Shown here piece after piece: positions 1 to 5,970 of a stretch of DNA of 7,681 nt. A program made the position numbers and the translations under genes. The notes below the pieces were generated by a model. It had not been told where the DNA came from. It did no database searches and saw nothing but the letters and a program-made list of their open reading frames with translations. Origin of the DNA: CAVXFS01 sp049582805 (GTDB lineage Bacteria > Pseudomonadota > Gammaproteobacteria > Burkholderiales > Gallionellaceae); NCBI GenBank assembly GCA_049582805.1, contig JBAUUR010000062.1:1-7681 (forward strand). The letters are read 5' to 3'. Within the stretch, counting starts at the first letter, position 1; each line of letters opens with the position of its first letter.

Positions 1-41
1 TTCTACCCCCACCCTAACCCTCCCCCTGCATGGGGGAGGGG
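1..41 (+). repeat. Palindromic intergenic repeat, copy A
   Basis: This GC-rich element begins TTCTACCCCC and ends in an imperfect hairpin (CCCTCCCCC, then TGCA/T, then GGGGGAGGGG). An inverted copy lies at 7201-7240, matching 35 of 40 positions by my count, and a split direct copy lies at 7258-7355. It sits 27 bases downstream of the last gene of the O-antigen operon. The hairpin could slow transcription there, but no U-run follows it on the minus strand, so I do not call it a terminator. The rest of 42-68 shows nothing. Confidence 0.75.
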
Positions 42-68
42 ACATCGGGATTAACGGATTATCCGGGT

Positions 69-620
69 TCATGCAACAATTCCGGAAAAGTCGGCGGCCA
101 GCGGGGGATGGCTGCTGTCGCGGCGCGAAAGATCGGAGACCGGCAGCGGCCAGCTTATGCCGAGGCGCGGTTCATTGCAGGACACGCCGCCTTCCGCCTC
201 GGGCGCGAAAAACGCAGTGTGGAGATACAGCAGTTCACTGTCCGCTTCCAGCACCTGAAACCCATGGGCGCAACTTTCCGGGATCACCATCATGCGCGCA
301 TTTTCCGGCGAGAGTTCTTCGGCGTGCCATTGCAGAAAAGTGGGCGAACCGGCGCGCAGATCCACCGCCACGTCCCATATCCGTCCCTTGAGACAGCGCA
401 CCAGTTTCATTTCCGCGTGCGGCGCACGCTGGTAATGCATGCCGCGCACCGCGCCTGTTGCAGCAGTGCGCGAGTGGTTGATCTGAACGATGCGGCGAGC
501 GCAGATCACGGCGGCCAGTTCGCGCTCACAAAAAAAACGGGTGAATGCGCCGCGATGATCGGACAGGGTATTGGTTTCGATGACCATCACTCCCGGCAAT
601 TTTGTTGGCAGAATTCTCAT
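69..620 (-). CDS. RmlC/RfbC-type nucleotide-sugar 3,5-epimerase family protein
   Basis: A 183-residue cupin of the dTDP-4-dehydrorhamnose 3,5-epimerase family, matching the usual length of about 180. Visible family marks are RGMHYQ with His62 as the likely catalytic base, Lys72, IPESCAHGF (113-121), APEAEGG (139-145), LGISWP, and LSRRD with Asp168 as partner of the His. The family normally has a Tyr acid in the 'YY.P..E' stretch; here it reads AFFAPEAE with Phe138 at that site. The protein may therefore epimerise only one carbon, act by another route, or be non-catalytic. Placement behind rfbF and rfbG suggests a CDP-4-keto-6-deoxyhexose substrate rather than a dTDP sugar (inference), so no symbol is given. 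The ATG at 620 is chosen because it overlaps the rfbG stop as ATGA, with GGGAG upstream. GTG codons at 629 and 632 are alternatives. Confidence 0.88.
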   Translation of the reverse strand: MRILPTKLPGVMVIETNTLSDHRGAFTRFFCERELAAVICARRIVQINHSRTAATGAVRGMHYQRAPHAEMKLVRCLKGRIWDVAVDLRAGSPTFLQWHAEELSPENARMMVIPESCAHGFQVLEADSELLYLHTAFFAPEAEGGVSCNEPRLGISWPLPVSDLSRRDSSHPPLAADFSGIVA

Positions 621-1696
621 GAAGTGCACCACTCCCGCCCCGCTGCATGTGCCTGGGCCATGAATGCGGCAAGTTGGGAGCGGCTTGCGACGCGGCCATC
701 ATCCAGCCAGGCGCGATACCAATCGGCAGTTGCGGTCAGCGCTTGCTCCAGCGGCCACACGGAATGCCAGCCGAGTCGCGCGCGCGCCTTGGTGCTGTCG
801 AGATATAGCAGACCGGCCTCGTGGGGCTGGGGATGATCCGTCACTTTCCAGCCCAGTTCCGGCCAGTGGCTTTTCAGGTGCGCCAGCACTTCCTCGACAG
901 TGCGGTTGTCTTCCGGCCCCGGCCCGAAATTCCAGCTCTCGGCAAATTCACGCCGTCCTTCGAGCAGCTTCTGCCCAAGCAGCAAATAGCCGCACAGGGA
1001 TTCGAGCACATGCTGCCAGGGCCGTGTGGCCTGGGGCGAGCGGATTTCCAGTTCATTGCCTGCGGCAATCGCCCGCACCAGGTCCGGAATCAGTCGGTCT
1101 TCCGACCAATCGCCGCCGCCGATGACGTTGCCTGCGCGCGCCGTGGCAAGCAGCGGAGAATGCGCTTCATGAAAAAATGCGCTGCGATAACTGGCCGCGA
1201 CAATTTCTGCTGCTGCTTTCGACGCGCTGTAAGGATCATGTCCGCCGAGGCGATCCGTCTCGCAGTAGCCTTTATCCCACTCGCGGTTTTCATAGCACTT
1301 GTCCGTGGTCACCACCACGATAGCGCGGACACTTTCGGTATTGCGACACGCCTCGAGCAGGTTGGCCGTACCCATGACATTCGTCGACCAGGTTTCCAGC
1401 GGATCGCGATAGGAACGGCGCACCAGAGGTTGCGCGGCCAAATGAAACACGATTTCCGGTTGAATGTCTTTCGCCACCTGCGCCAAGACGTGATAGTCGC
1501 GGATGTCCACACGGTGATCCGGAATGTCGAGCCGCAGCAAATCCCAATGATTGGGCGTGGCATCGGGCGGCAGCGCCACTCCGGTCACATGCGCGCCAAG
1601 TTCGGTGAGCCACAGCGCGAGCCAACTGCCCTTGAAGCCGGTGTGCCCGGTCAGCAGAACCCGGCGTCCGCGATAGTGATCGCCGAACAATCTCAT
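617..1696 (-). CDS. rfbG: CDP-glucose 4,6-dehydratase RfbG
   Basis: A 359-residue extended short-chain dehydrogenase that turns CDP-D-glucose into CDP-4-keto-6-deoxy-D-glucose, with bound NAD acting as hydride shuttle in the cytoplasm. The Rossmann loop GHTGFKGSW (17-25) binds NAD. TTDKCYEN holds the Thr131-Asp132-Lys133 catalytic trio, and YSASK supplies Tyr156 and Lys160. The motifs LAAQPLVRRSY (86-96) and NVIGGGDW with PDLVRA downstream are typical of this enzyme rather than of RmlB. Length equals the family norm of about 360. An upstream in-frame extension to 1846 overlaps rfbF and is not homologous, so I start at the ATG at 1696, which overlaps the rfbF stop as ATGA and has GGAAAG upstream. 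It is third in the operon and acts on the RfbF product. Confidence 0.95.
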   Translation of the reverse strand: MRLFGDHYRGRRVLLTGHTGFKGSWLALWLTELGAHVTGVALPPDATPNHWDLLRLDIPDHRVDIRDYHVLAQVAKDIQPEIVFHLAAQPLVRRSYRDPLETWSTNVMGTANLLEACRNTESVRAIVVVTTDKCYENREWDKGYCETDRLGGHDPYSASKAAAEIVAASYRSAFFHEAHSPLLATARAGNVIGGGDWSEDRLIPDLVRAIAAGNELEIRSPQATRPWQHVLESLCGYLLLGQKLLEGRREFAESWNFGPGPEDNRTVEEVLAHLKSHWPELGWKVTDHPQPHEAGLLYLDSTKARARLGWHSVWPLEQALTATADWYRAWLDDGRVASRSQLAAFMAQAHAAGREWCTS

Positions 1697-2460
1697 GCCC
1701 ACACTTTCCATGGCGGGTTGCTGTTCCACAGTTCTTCCAGATGAGTCTTGTCGCGCAGCGTATCCATCGCCTGCCAGAATCCGGCATGCTGGTAGGACAT
1801 CAGTTGTCCCTCTTGCGCCATTTGCTGCAAGGGTTGCGACTCCCAACTGGTCTTGTCACCCTCGATATAGTCGAACACCGATGGCTCCAGCACAAAGAAA
1901 CCGCCGTTGATCCAGGCGCCGTCACCGGCAGGCTTTTCCTGAAAGCTGCTGACCGCATCCCCCTCCAGATTCAGTGCACCATAGCGTCCCGGCGGCTGGA
2001 TCGCGGTTATGGTTGCCTTCTTGCCGTGCGCGCGATGAAATTTGAGTGTTGCTCCAATATCCAGATCGGTGACACCATCGCCGTAAGTGAAGCAGAAGGT
2101 TTCATCTCCCACATATTCGCGCACCCGCTGCAGCCGCCCGCCGGTCAGCGTGTCCTGCCCGGTGTCAACCAGGGTGACATGCCACGGTTCGGCATAATGC
2201 TCGTGCACCTCCATGTGGTTGCGCGCCATGTCAAACGTCACATTCGACATGTGCAGAAAATAATTGGCGAAATACTCCTTGACGATGTAGCCCTTGTAAC
2301 CCAGACAAATCACGAAATCGTTGATCCCATAGTGGGAGTAAATTTTCATGATGTGCCACAGGATCGGCTTGCCACCGATTTCGATCATCGGCTTGGGCTT
2401 CAGATGCGACTCTTCGCTTATGCGCGTTCCTAATCCACCCGCGAGAATTACGGCTTTCAT
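1693..2460 (-). CDS. rfbF: Glucose-1-phosphate cytidylyltransferase RfbF
   Basis: A 255-residue nucleotidyltransferase (family norm about 257) that joins CTP and alpha-D-glucose-1-phosphate into CDP-glucose plus pyrophosphate, the first committed step to CDP-linked deoxy sugars. The N-terminal nucleotide loop is AGGLGTR (7-13), followed by KPKPM (21-25). FTYGDGVTD (124-132) carries the metal-binding aspartates. QEKP and NGGFFVL form the sugar-phosphate site, and GFWQAMDTLRDK lies near the C terminus as in characterised RfbF proteins. The ATG at 2460 is chosen because MKAVILAGG is the standard N terminus and it overlaps the wzt stop as ATGA; GGGGGAA lies upstream. It pairs functionally with rfbG, which follows with another ATGA overlap. 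Confidence 0.95.
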   Translation of the reverse strand: MKAVILAGGLGTRISEESHLKPKPMIEIGGKPILWHIMKIYSHYGINDFVICLGYKGYIVKEYFANYFLHMSNVTFDMARNHMEVHEHYAEPWHVTLVDTGQDTLTGGRLQRVREYVGDETFCFTYGDGVTDLDIGATLKFHRAHGKKATITAIQPPGRYGALNLEGDAVSSFQEKPAGDGAWINGGFFVLEPSVFDYIEGDKTSWESQPLQQMAQEGQLMSYQHAGFWQAMDTLRDKTHLEELWNSNPPWKVWA

Positions 2461-3725
2461 TCGTTTCCCCCAGAAATATGCCAATGCAGTTTGGGCCGCA
2501 CGATTCCCGGCACCGGTCCCGCATAGCCGTAACGATTGGACCTGGCGTCCATCGGGTCTATCACGTTAAACGTTAAGGCGTTGCGCTCAAAAAAATCCAC
2601 CTCGTAGGTTCCCGCGTCAAAATAGCTGGTTACCGCGACACCGACGAAGTAGGCTCCTTCATTCAACAAATCACCCGGGACTGTGCAATCTGCCTGGTAA
2701 ATTCCTGTGGGGAGTTTGGAAATGTCGTTAGCGGCAGAGGCAAAAGCGTAACTGCCATCCGGCGCAAAGAAGTGAAAGTTCGGCACACACCGGGCATCGG
2801 TATCCCTCTTGATTTTATATTTCATGCGTATCGTCAAGTCATCATGAATAGTTGTTTCCAGGGTCTTGCTCAGACCGATCAATTCAACGCCGAGAAGCTC
2901 TACGGTCTCACTTCCAATTCGCCGGCTGGCTATATCGCTACTTTCGATGGTACTTTGATAATACTTGTGGACAGCTTGTGAAACATCGCCCTGCAGGGCG
3001 ATCTTCCCGGCATCAAGATAGATGCCTTTCTGGCATAGATTGGAAATCATCGCCATGTTGTGGCTTACGAATAATACGGTGCGTCCATCCTTGCCGACCT
3101 CTTCCATTTTGCCCAGGCATTTTTTCTGGAACTGCGCATCACCTACTGCGAGCACCTCATCCACAATTAGTATCTCCGGTTCCAGGTGTGCGGCCACTGC
3201 AAAGGCCAGGCGCACGTACATGCCGCTGGAGTAGCGCTTCACCGGGGTATCCAGGAATTTCTCCACTTCGGCAAAGGCAACGATCTGATCGAATTTTTTC
3301 TTGATCTCTGCCTTGCTCATGCCGAGGATGGCGCCATTGAGAAAGATGTTTTCCCTTCCGGTAAGCTCCGGATGAAATCCGGTGCCGACTTCCAGCAGGC
3401 TCGCCACGCGACCCCTGATGGAGACTCTTCCGGATGTCGGCTCCGTAATGCGGCTCAGGATTTTCAGCAGCGTGGATTTCCCCGCTCCATTGCGACCGAT
3501 GATCCCTACGCTGTCACCTTGTTGAATATCAAAGCTGACGTCCTTGAGCGCCCAGAATTCTTCGTGCTCCGGATCTTCCCGTTTGGCGTGCGGGTGCAGC
3601 AGCTTTCCAACCGTGCGCTTGACGCCATTCGCCAGCACGTCGCGCAGAGCTGTGTAACGTTCCTGCCGCTGGTGGCCGATGATGTATTTTTTCGAGAGAT
3701 TCTCTACGGAGATGACAGATGACAT
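2457..3725 (-). CDS. wzt: O-antigen/polysaccharide ABC exporter ATP-binding protein (Wzt type) with C-terminal glycan-binding domain
   Basis: A 422-residue protein. The first 245 or so residues are an ABC ATPase: Walker A GRNGAGKST (77-85), a signature region with YSSGM (165-169) in place of LSGGQ as usual in Wzt/TagH, Walker B ILIVDE (185-190), D-loop AVGD and H-loop His222. Residues about 270-420 are a beta-rich Wzt C-terminal domain, which in studied members binds the terminated O-polysaccharide and sets export specificity. It would power export of lipid-linked O-polysaccharide through a Wzm permease, but no wzm is in the window. The ATG at 3725 gives the normal N terminus (MSSVISVENLSKKY). 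I see no clear Shine-Dalgarno sequence, and the start overlaps the stop of a VapC remnant as TGATG. A degraded paralogue fragment lies at 4298-4516. Confidence 0.93.
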   Translation of the reverse strand: MSSVISVENLSKKYIIGHQRQERYTALRDVLANGVKRTVGKLLHPHAKREDPEHEEFWALKDVSFDIQQGDSVGIIGRNGAGKSTLLKILSRITEPTSGRVSIRGRVASLLEVGTGFHPELTGRENIFLNGAILGMSKAEIKKKFDQIVAFAEVEKFLDTPVKRYSSGMYVRLAFAVAAHLEPEILIVDEVLAVGDAQFQKKCLGKMEEVGKDGRTVLFVSHNMAMISNLCQKGIYLDAGKIALQGDVSQAVHKYYQSTIESSDIASRRIGSETVELLGVELIGLSKTLETTIHDDLTIRMKYKIKRDTDARCVPNFHFFAPDGSYAFASAANDISKLPTGIYQADCTVPGDLLNEGAYFVGVAVTSYFDAGTYEVDFFERNALTFNVIDPMDARSNRYGYAGPVPGIVRPKLHWHISGGNE

Positions 3726-3823
3726 CAAATTACATTTGCAAACGGATTAATAACTTTGACGCTCAGCGGATCGAAATGTCGCACGTTACGCGTTACAACA
3801 ACCAGCCCGCGTGAAAGTGCAGT
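3725..3823 (-). pseudogene. C-terminal remnant of a VapC-type PIN toxin
   Basis: Thirty-two codons followed by TGA read TALSRGLVVVTRNVRHF, then DPLSVKVINPFANVI. This is the characteristic end of VapC/FitB-like PIN ribonucleases, where VTRN carries the last active-site position and 'NPF/NPW' closes the fold. No start codon or N-terminal part exists in frame. Upstream the sequence switches into the MazF-like reading frame around 3824-3826. Its TGA shares two bases with the wzt ATG (TGATG). It looks like a deletion fused two TA modules. Homology is judged by eye. Confidence 0.65.
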
Positions 3824-4032
3824 ATCCAACTTGTTTTCGGCAAGTGCCCTTCAACAATGTCATCGTCTTGTAGAGCAATGGCATCATCATGACCTGCCTG
3901 CGATGTGACTGCTGCGGCGAGGAAATCACCAAAAGCATCCGGGGCGGTAAGCAGCAACACCGGGCGACACTTTTGGTGAGTCAGGTCGGAGAATGGGAAA
4001 GGGATCTGGACGATGTCAGAGCGATTTAACAT
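3793..4032 (-). pseudogene. MazF/PemK-family toxin, C-terminally truncated
   Basis: The first 65 or so residues follow the MazF/PemK endoribonuclease pattern: MLNRSDIVQIPFPFSDL, then KCRPVLLL, and LPKTSW near residues 65-70. From there the reading frame runs into the VapC remnant in the wrong frame, ends in a non-homologous tail (ILHFHAGWLL) and stops at 79 residues, whereas the family is usually about 105-120. The last strands and helix are missing, so RNase activity is doubtful. It overlaps the antitoxin gene by 17 nt, the normal arrangement for such pairs. The ATG at 4032 is chosen because the conserved start follows it and GGAG precedes it closely. It could still make a short protein that binds the antitoxin (inference). 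Confidence 0.75.
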
Positions 4033-4222
4033 CGCTCCAAACCTCGTCATCCTGATTATCCCAAACGTGTTTCATTACAATTTCTTGCACGCGCGCCAGG
4101 TCGGACATCTCTGCGCGATCTGCATTTTTACTGCTCAGGTATTCAATAAAATGCAGCGCTTCCAGCGCCAAAGATTCCGGTAGCGATTTGGCGACTTCAT
4201 AAATTTGTTCGGCGATTGACAT
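4016..4222 (-). CDS. DUF2281-type antitoxin
   Basis: A 68-residue protein whose N-terminal half, MSIAEQIYEVAKSLPESLAL then EALHFIEYL, matches the DUF2281 pattern often found just before MazF/PemK or PIN toxins. The C-terminal half is acidic and rich in Asp, Glu and Trp (residues 38-68), as expected for a disordered toxin-binding tail. The ATG at 4222 is preceded by a strong AAGGAGG Shine-Dalgarno sequence at about 8 nt, which decides the start over an in-frame upstream codon. The gene overlaps the truncated mazF. It is the first complete gene upstream of wzt, so its promoter could also serve the O-antigen operon (inference). No clean promoter is visible in 4223-4297. Confidence 0.75.
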   Translation of the reverse strand: MSIAEQIYEVAKSLPESLALEALHFIEYLSSKNADRAEMSDLARVQEIVMKHVWDNQDDEVWSDVKSL

Positions 4223-4297
4223 CAACACCCTCCTTACCAAATGACGATCGGTCAAGCTTAGCGTCCAGCTTACCTAAAGGCAAGAAAGAAGTGTTGG

Positions 4298-4516
4298 CGC
4301 GGCCACCGCAAAGGCGAGGCGGACATACATGCCGCTGGAATAGCGCTTGACCGGGGTGTCGAGAAACTTTTCGACTTCCGAGAACGCAACGATTTCGTCA
4401 AATTTGCTCTTTATCTCTACCCTGCTCATGCCGAGAATTGCTCCGTTCAGGAAAAATGTTTTCCCGCCCGGTCAGTTCCGGATGAAACCCTGTGCCGACT
4501 TCCAGCAGGCTCGCCA
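4298..4516 (-). pseudogene. Fragment of a second wzt (ABC ATPase) gene, frameshifted
   Basis: This stretch aligns without gaps, apart from one inserted base, to wzt at about 3189-3406. My hand count gives roughly 37 mismatches in 217 bases, about 83% identity. It encodes the middle of the ATPase domain, from ASLLEVGTGFHPELTGREN through YSSGMYVRLAFAVA. It lacks Walker A upstream and Walker B downstream. A run of five A's at 4452-4456 (five T's on the coding strand) adds one base and breaks the frame after the ENIF codons. Many differences fall at third codon positions, so it comes from a diverged homologue that was once under selection, not from a recent copy of the neighbouring wzt. It lies between the MazF and VapC modules. 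Confidence 0.9.
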
Positions 4517-4542
4517 TGTAAGGAATCCGTGAGAGGCAAGAT

Positions 4543-4953
4543 TCAAGGTTTCGCCCAGTTCTCAATTTTCAGTCCCGCCACTCGCTTGAACTCGCGCTCG
4601 TTGCTGGTGACGAGTATCCATCTCTCGGCTTTGGCATGGGCGGCAATCCACAGGTCGCTGTTGCCGATCATTTGGCCGACCTGCTCAAGCTTTGCACGAA
4701 TTTTCCCGTATTGTTGCGCGACTGCATCGTCAATCGGTATCACCTGTATAGCGTTGGTCAATTGCTCGATCGCGGCGGATGCTTTTCTGGGAGACTGACT
4801 TTTCTCCGCACCGTAACGCAATTCGCCCAATGTAATAGCCGACATTGCCAGTTCCTCTGTCGTGAGTCGCTCGAACCGCTCACGCACGGCAGGCGGATTG
4901 TATTTGGCAATGTAGATGCAAATATTGGTATCCAGCAAAAAACGCACGGGCAT
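4543..4953 (-). CDS. vapC: VapC-family PIN-domain RNase toxin
   Basis: A 136-residue PIN toxin of normal length. The metal-binding acids are present: Asp8 in LLDTN, Glu44 in LGELRYGAEKS, Asp100 in GNSDLWIAAHA, and the VTSNEREF stretch (115-122) at the fourth site. The C terminus LKIENW matches the family ending. Such toxins cut tRNA or rRNA when freed from antitoxin. The ATG at 4953 shares bases with the vapB stop (TGATG), implying translational coupling, and GGGAA precedes it. This is the only module in the window where both partners look complete. Downstream, the stop is followed within 30 bases by the wzt fragment. Confidence 0.92.
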   Translation of the reverse strand: MPVRFLLDTNICIYIAKYNPPAVRERFERLTTEELAMSAITLGELRYGAEKSQSPRKASAAIEQLTNAIQVIPIDDAVAQQYGKIRAKLEQVGQMIGNSDLWIAAHAKAERWILVTSNEREFKRVAGLKIENWAKP

Positions 4954-5183
4954 CAGAGCGATTCCCGTTGCTGAGGAGGGGTATCGTTTCGTTCTTCAGC
5001 GAACAGGTCTTGGGGCAAGCTGGCTAATGCGTCGTATATCTTCAAAGCACTCGCAGGCTTCTCACGTAGCACAATTTCATCACCGCGTCGAAATATCTCC
5101 ACCTTCTCCGTTTCAAAGCGAAACTCCTTGGGCAACCGAACAGCTTGGCTATTTCCTGATTTGAATACCCGCGCATAAGACAT
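4953..5183 (-). CDS. vapB: VapB-family antitoxin (AbrB/SpoVT type)
   Basis: A 76-residue antitoxin. The N-terminal swapped-hairpin DNA-binding domain reads RVFKSGNSQAVRLPKEF, then VEIFRRGDEIVLREKP, and the C-terminal third (ALASLPQDLF, then a polar tail) should thread into VapC. An AAGGAG Shine-Dalgarno sequence lies 7 nt before the ATG at 5183 and 4 nt before the one at 5186. I prefer 5183 on spacing, and either gives the same domain. It is likely autoregulated together with VapC through the AT-rich inverted repeat just upstream at 5198-5220. Confidence 0.92.
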   Translation of the reverse strand: MSYARVFKSGNSQAVRLPKEFRFETEKVEIFRRGDEIVLREKPASALKIYDALASLPQDLFAEERNDTPPQQRESL

Positions 5184-5197
5184 CATCAAGCTCCTTA

Positions 5198-5220
5198 TAT
5201 ATATACATCAAGTATACACA
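5198..5220 (-). promoter_or_regulatory. Candidate vapBC operator/promoter
   Basis: An imperfect inverted repeat (9-base arms TATATATAC and GTATACACA, 7 of 9 pairing, 5-base spacer) sits just upstream of the vapB Shine-Dalgarno sequence. It contains the -10-like hexamer TATACT on the minus strand. AbrB-type VapB proteins bind such AT-rich palindromes to repress their own operon. No convincing -35 box is visible at proper spacing, so the promoter part is weaker than the operator part. Confidence 0.45.
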
Positions 5221-5257
5221 TAGCTGAATGTGCAATCCGGTCAGGTTTAACCCATAT

Positions 5258-5345
5258 TCATGGAATATTTGGGTGAACGCGCGGACGTGTTTCCAAAGTG
5301 CGTAGCGCGGTGGCTAAACCGAGAATGCCGCCGATTACAATACGA
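5258..5345 (-). pseudogene. Short relic resembling the N terminus of an LhgO-like FAD-dependent oxidoreductase
   Basis: Beyond the truncated HEPN gene, another frame reads IVIGGILGLATALRTLETRP, then RVHPNIP and TGA. This resembles the FAD-binding start of L-2-hydroxyglutarate oxidase-type proteins (VIGGGI.GLATA..L), with one glycine of the GGG turn missing. No start codon and no later domains are present. It may be a scrap left at a deletion junction that also cut the HEPN gene. Twenty-odd residues by eye is thin evidence, so chance resemblance is possible. Confidence 0.3.
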
Positions 5346-5562
5346 GTTTATCGCCCAGAGTGTCTTGCAGGCGTCCATAACGTGAGACAAATGCGTCGAG
5401 CATTTCACTGTGTTCATCGCTGTTTTCAAGCGACTCGACCCAGGAAAGATCAATGTTCAGGGCTCGAAGTCGATCCGCCGTTCGCTCGAGATAGCGCGCT
5501 TCTTTTGCCGTGACCCGCAGTAGTTGCCCCACGATAAGCTGGTCGTCCTGTGCTGTTGTCAT
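5335..5562 (-). pseudogene. HEPN-like toxin partner of an MNT antitoxin, truncated
   Basis: Seventy-five residues, helical in character (QLLRVTAKEARYLERTADRL, then FVSRYGRLQDTLGDKL), overlap the MNT gene by ATGA in the usual order for MNT-HEPN pairs. The sequence resembles the N-terminal half of the HEPN-type partner in such pairs. It stops abruptly at GDKLVL, and the region that would hold the HEPN RNase motif (R-x4-6-H) is absent; no such motif occurs in the 75 residues. Full partners are generally about 130-160 residues. I read it as a broken toxin gene, although a short stable product is possible. Confidence 0.65.
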
Positions 5563-5858
5563 AAAACAATCCCGTTGCGTAGCGCCTGCTCATGAATGAG
5601 CAGCAGTGGCTTGAGCGGATCCTTGATCAACACATTGACTTTGCGACCACCCAGCTTGATGAACAGGCGGGCCGCCAAGCGACATTCCGCCTGAATGCGG
5701 TGCGCCAGAGGCTGGCCCGGCTCAATGAGCAAATCGATGTCTCCGCCGCGTTGAATGTCATCTACACGACTTCCGAATAGGCGAACAACGGCTTCCGCCC
5801 CGAACTGGCTGGCAACCTCGCTTTTGATGATTTCGCGGGTTTTTTCGTCAAGTCGCAT
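5559..5858 (-). CDS. MNT-domain nucleotidyltransferase (antitoxin type), MNT1
   Basis: A 99-residue minimal nucleotidyltransferase. The GS-x9-D-x-D motif runs from Gly29-Ser30 to Asp40 and Asp42 (LFGSRVDD, then GGDIDLLIE). In MntA-HepT-type pairs such proteins silence the HEPN RNase, in studied cases by adding AMP groups to it. The strand that normally supplies the third carboxylate (usually a V-D-V pattern) reads KVNVLI here with Asn75, which would weaken catalysis if the alignment is right. The ATG at 5858 follows GGGGCAGG. The stop overlaps the start of the truncated HEPN partner, so this looks like an antitoxin left without a working toxin. Confidence 0.85.
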   Translation of the reverse strand: MRLDEKTREIIKSEVASQFGAEAVVRLFGSRVDDIQRGGDIDLLIEPGQPLAHRIQAECRLAARLFIKLGGRKVNVLIKDPLKPLLLIHEQALRNGIVL

Positions 5859-5970
5859 CCTGCCCCACTTTCTGAAGAAAATACCGGATATGCTCCCTTT
5901 CGAGTCGCATATTTTCTATTTTGATCGCCAACACTTTGTGTTCGGCCGTTTTATACTTGATAAATGACAT
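5848..5970 (-). CDS. Possible 40-residue small protein upstream of MNT1
   Basis: An ATG-started frame of 40 codons (MSFIKYKTAEHKVLAIKI, then a charged helical stretch RLEREHIRYFLQKVGQDA) ends in a TGA that overlaps the MNT1 start by 11 nt. The overlap and the mixed hydrophobic/charged composition make translation plausible. There is no good Shine-Dalgarno sequence, and an in-frame TGA directly precedes the ATG, so it could equally be the tail of a decayed gene. I do not recognise the family. Confidence 0.3.
   Translation of the reverse strand: MSFIKYKTAEHKVLAIKIENMRLEREHIRYFLQKVGQDAT

Noticed and set aside
30..836. 268-codon plus-strand ORF
   Set aside because: It lies opposite the epimerase and rfbG genes, has low-complexity Arg/His-rich composition and no family motifs; it is an antisense shadow.
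821..1744. 307-codon plus-strand ORF opposite rfbG
   Set aside because: rfbG has all catalytic motifs and overlaps its neighbours as ATGA; the opposite frame shows no domain and is a GC-driven shadow.
1697..1846. N-terminal extension of rfbG up to 1846
   Set aside because: It overlaps the rfbF coding region in another frame and gives residues foreign to the family; the ATG at 1696 overlaps the rfbF stop and gives the normal length.
1741..2433. 230-codon plus-strand ORF opposite rfbF
   Set aside because: No recognisable motif; it mirrors a well-supported gene.
3793..4222. Intact MazEF-type module
   Set aside because: The antitoxin is whole, but the toxin frame leaves MazF homology after LPKTSW and ends about 30 residues short.
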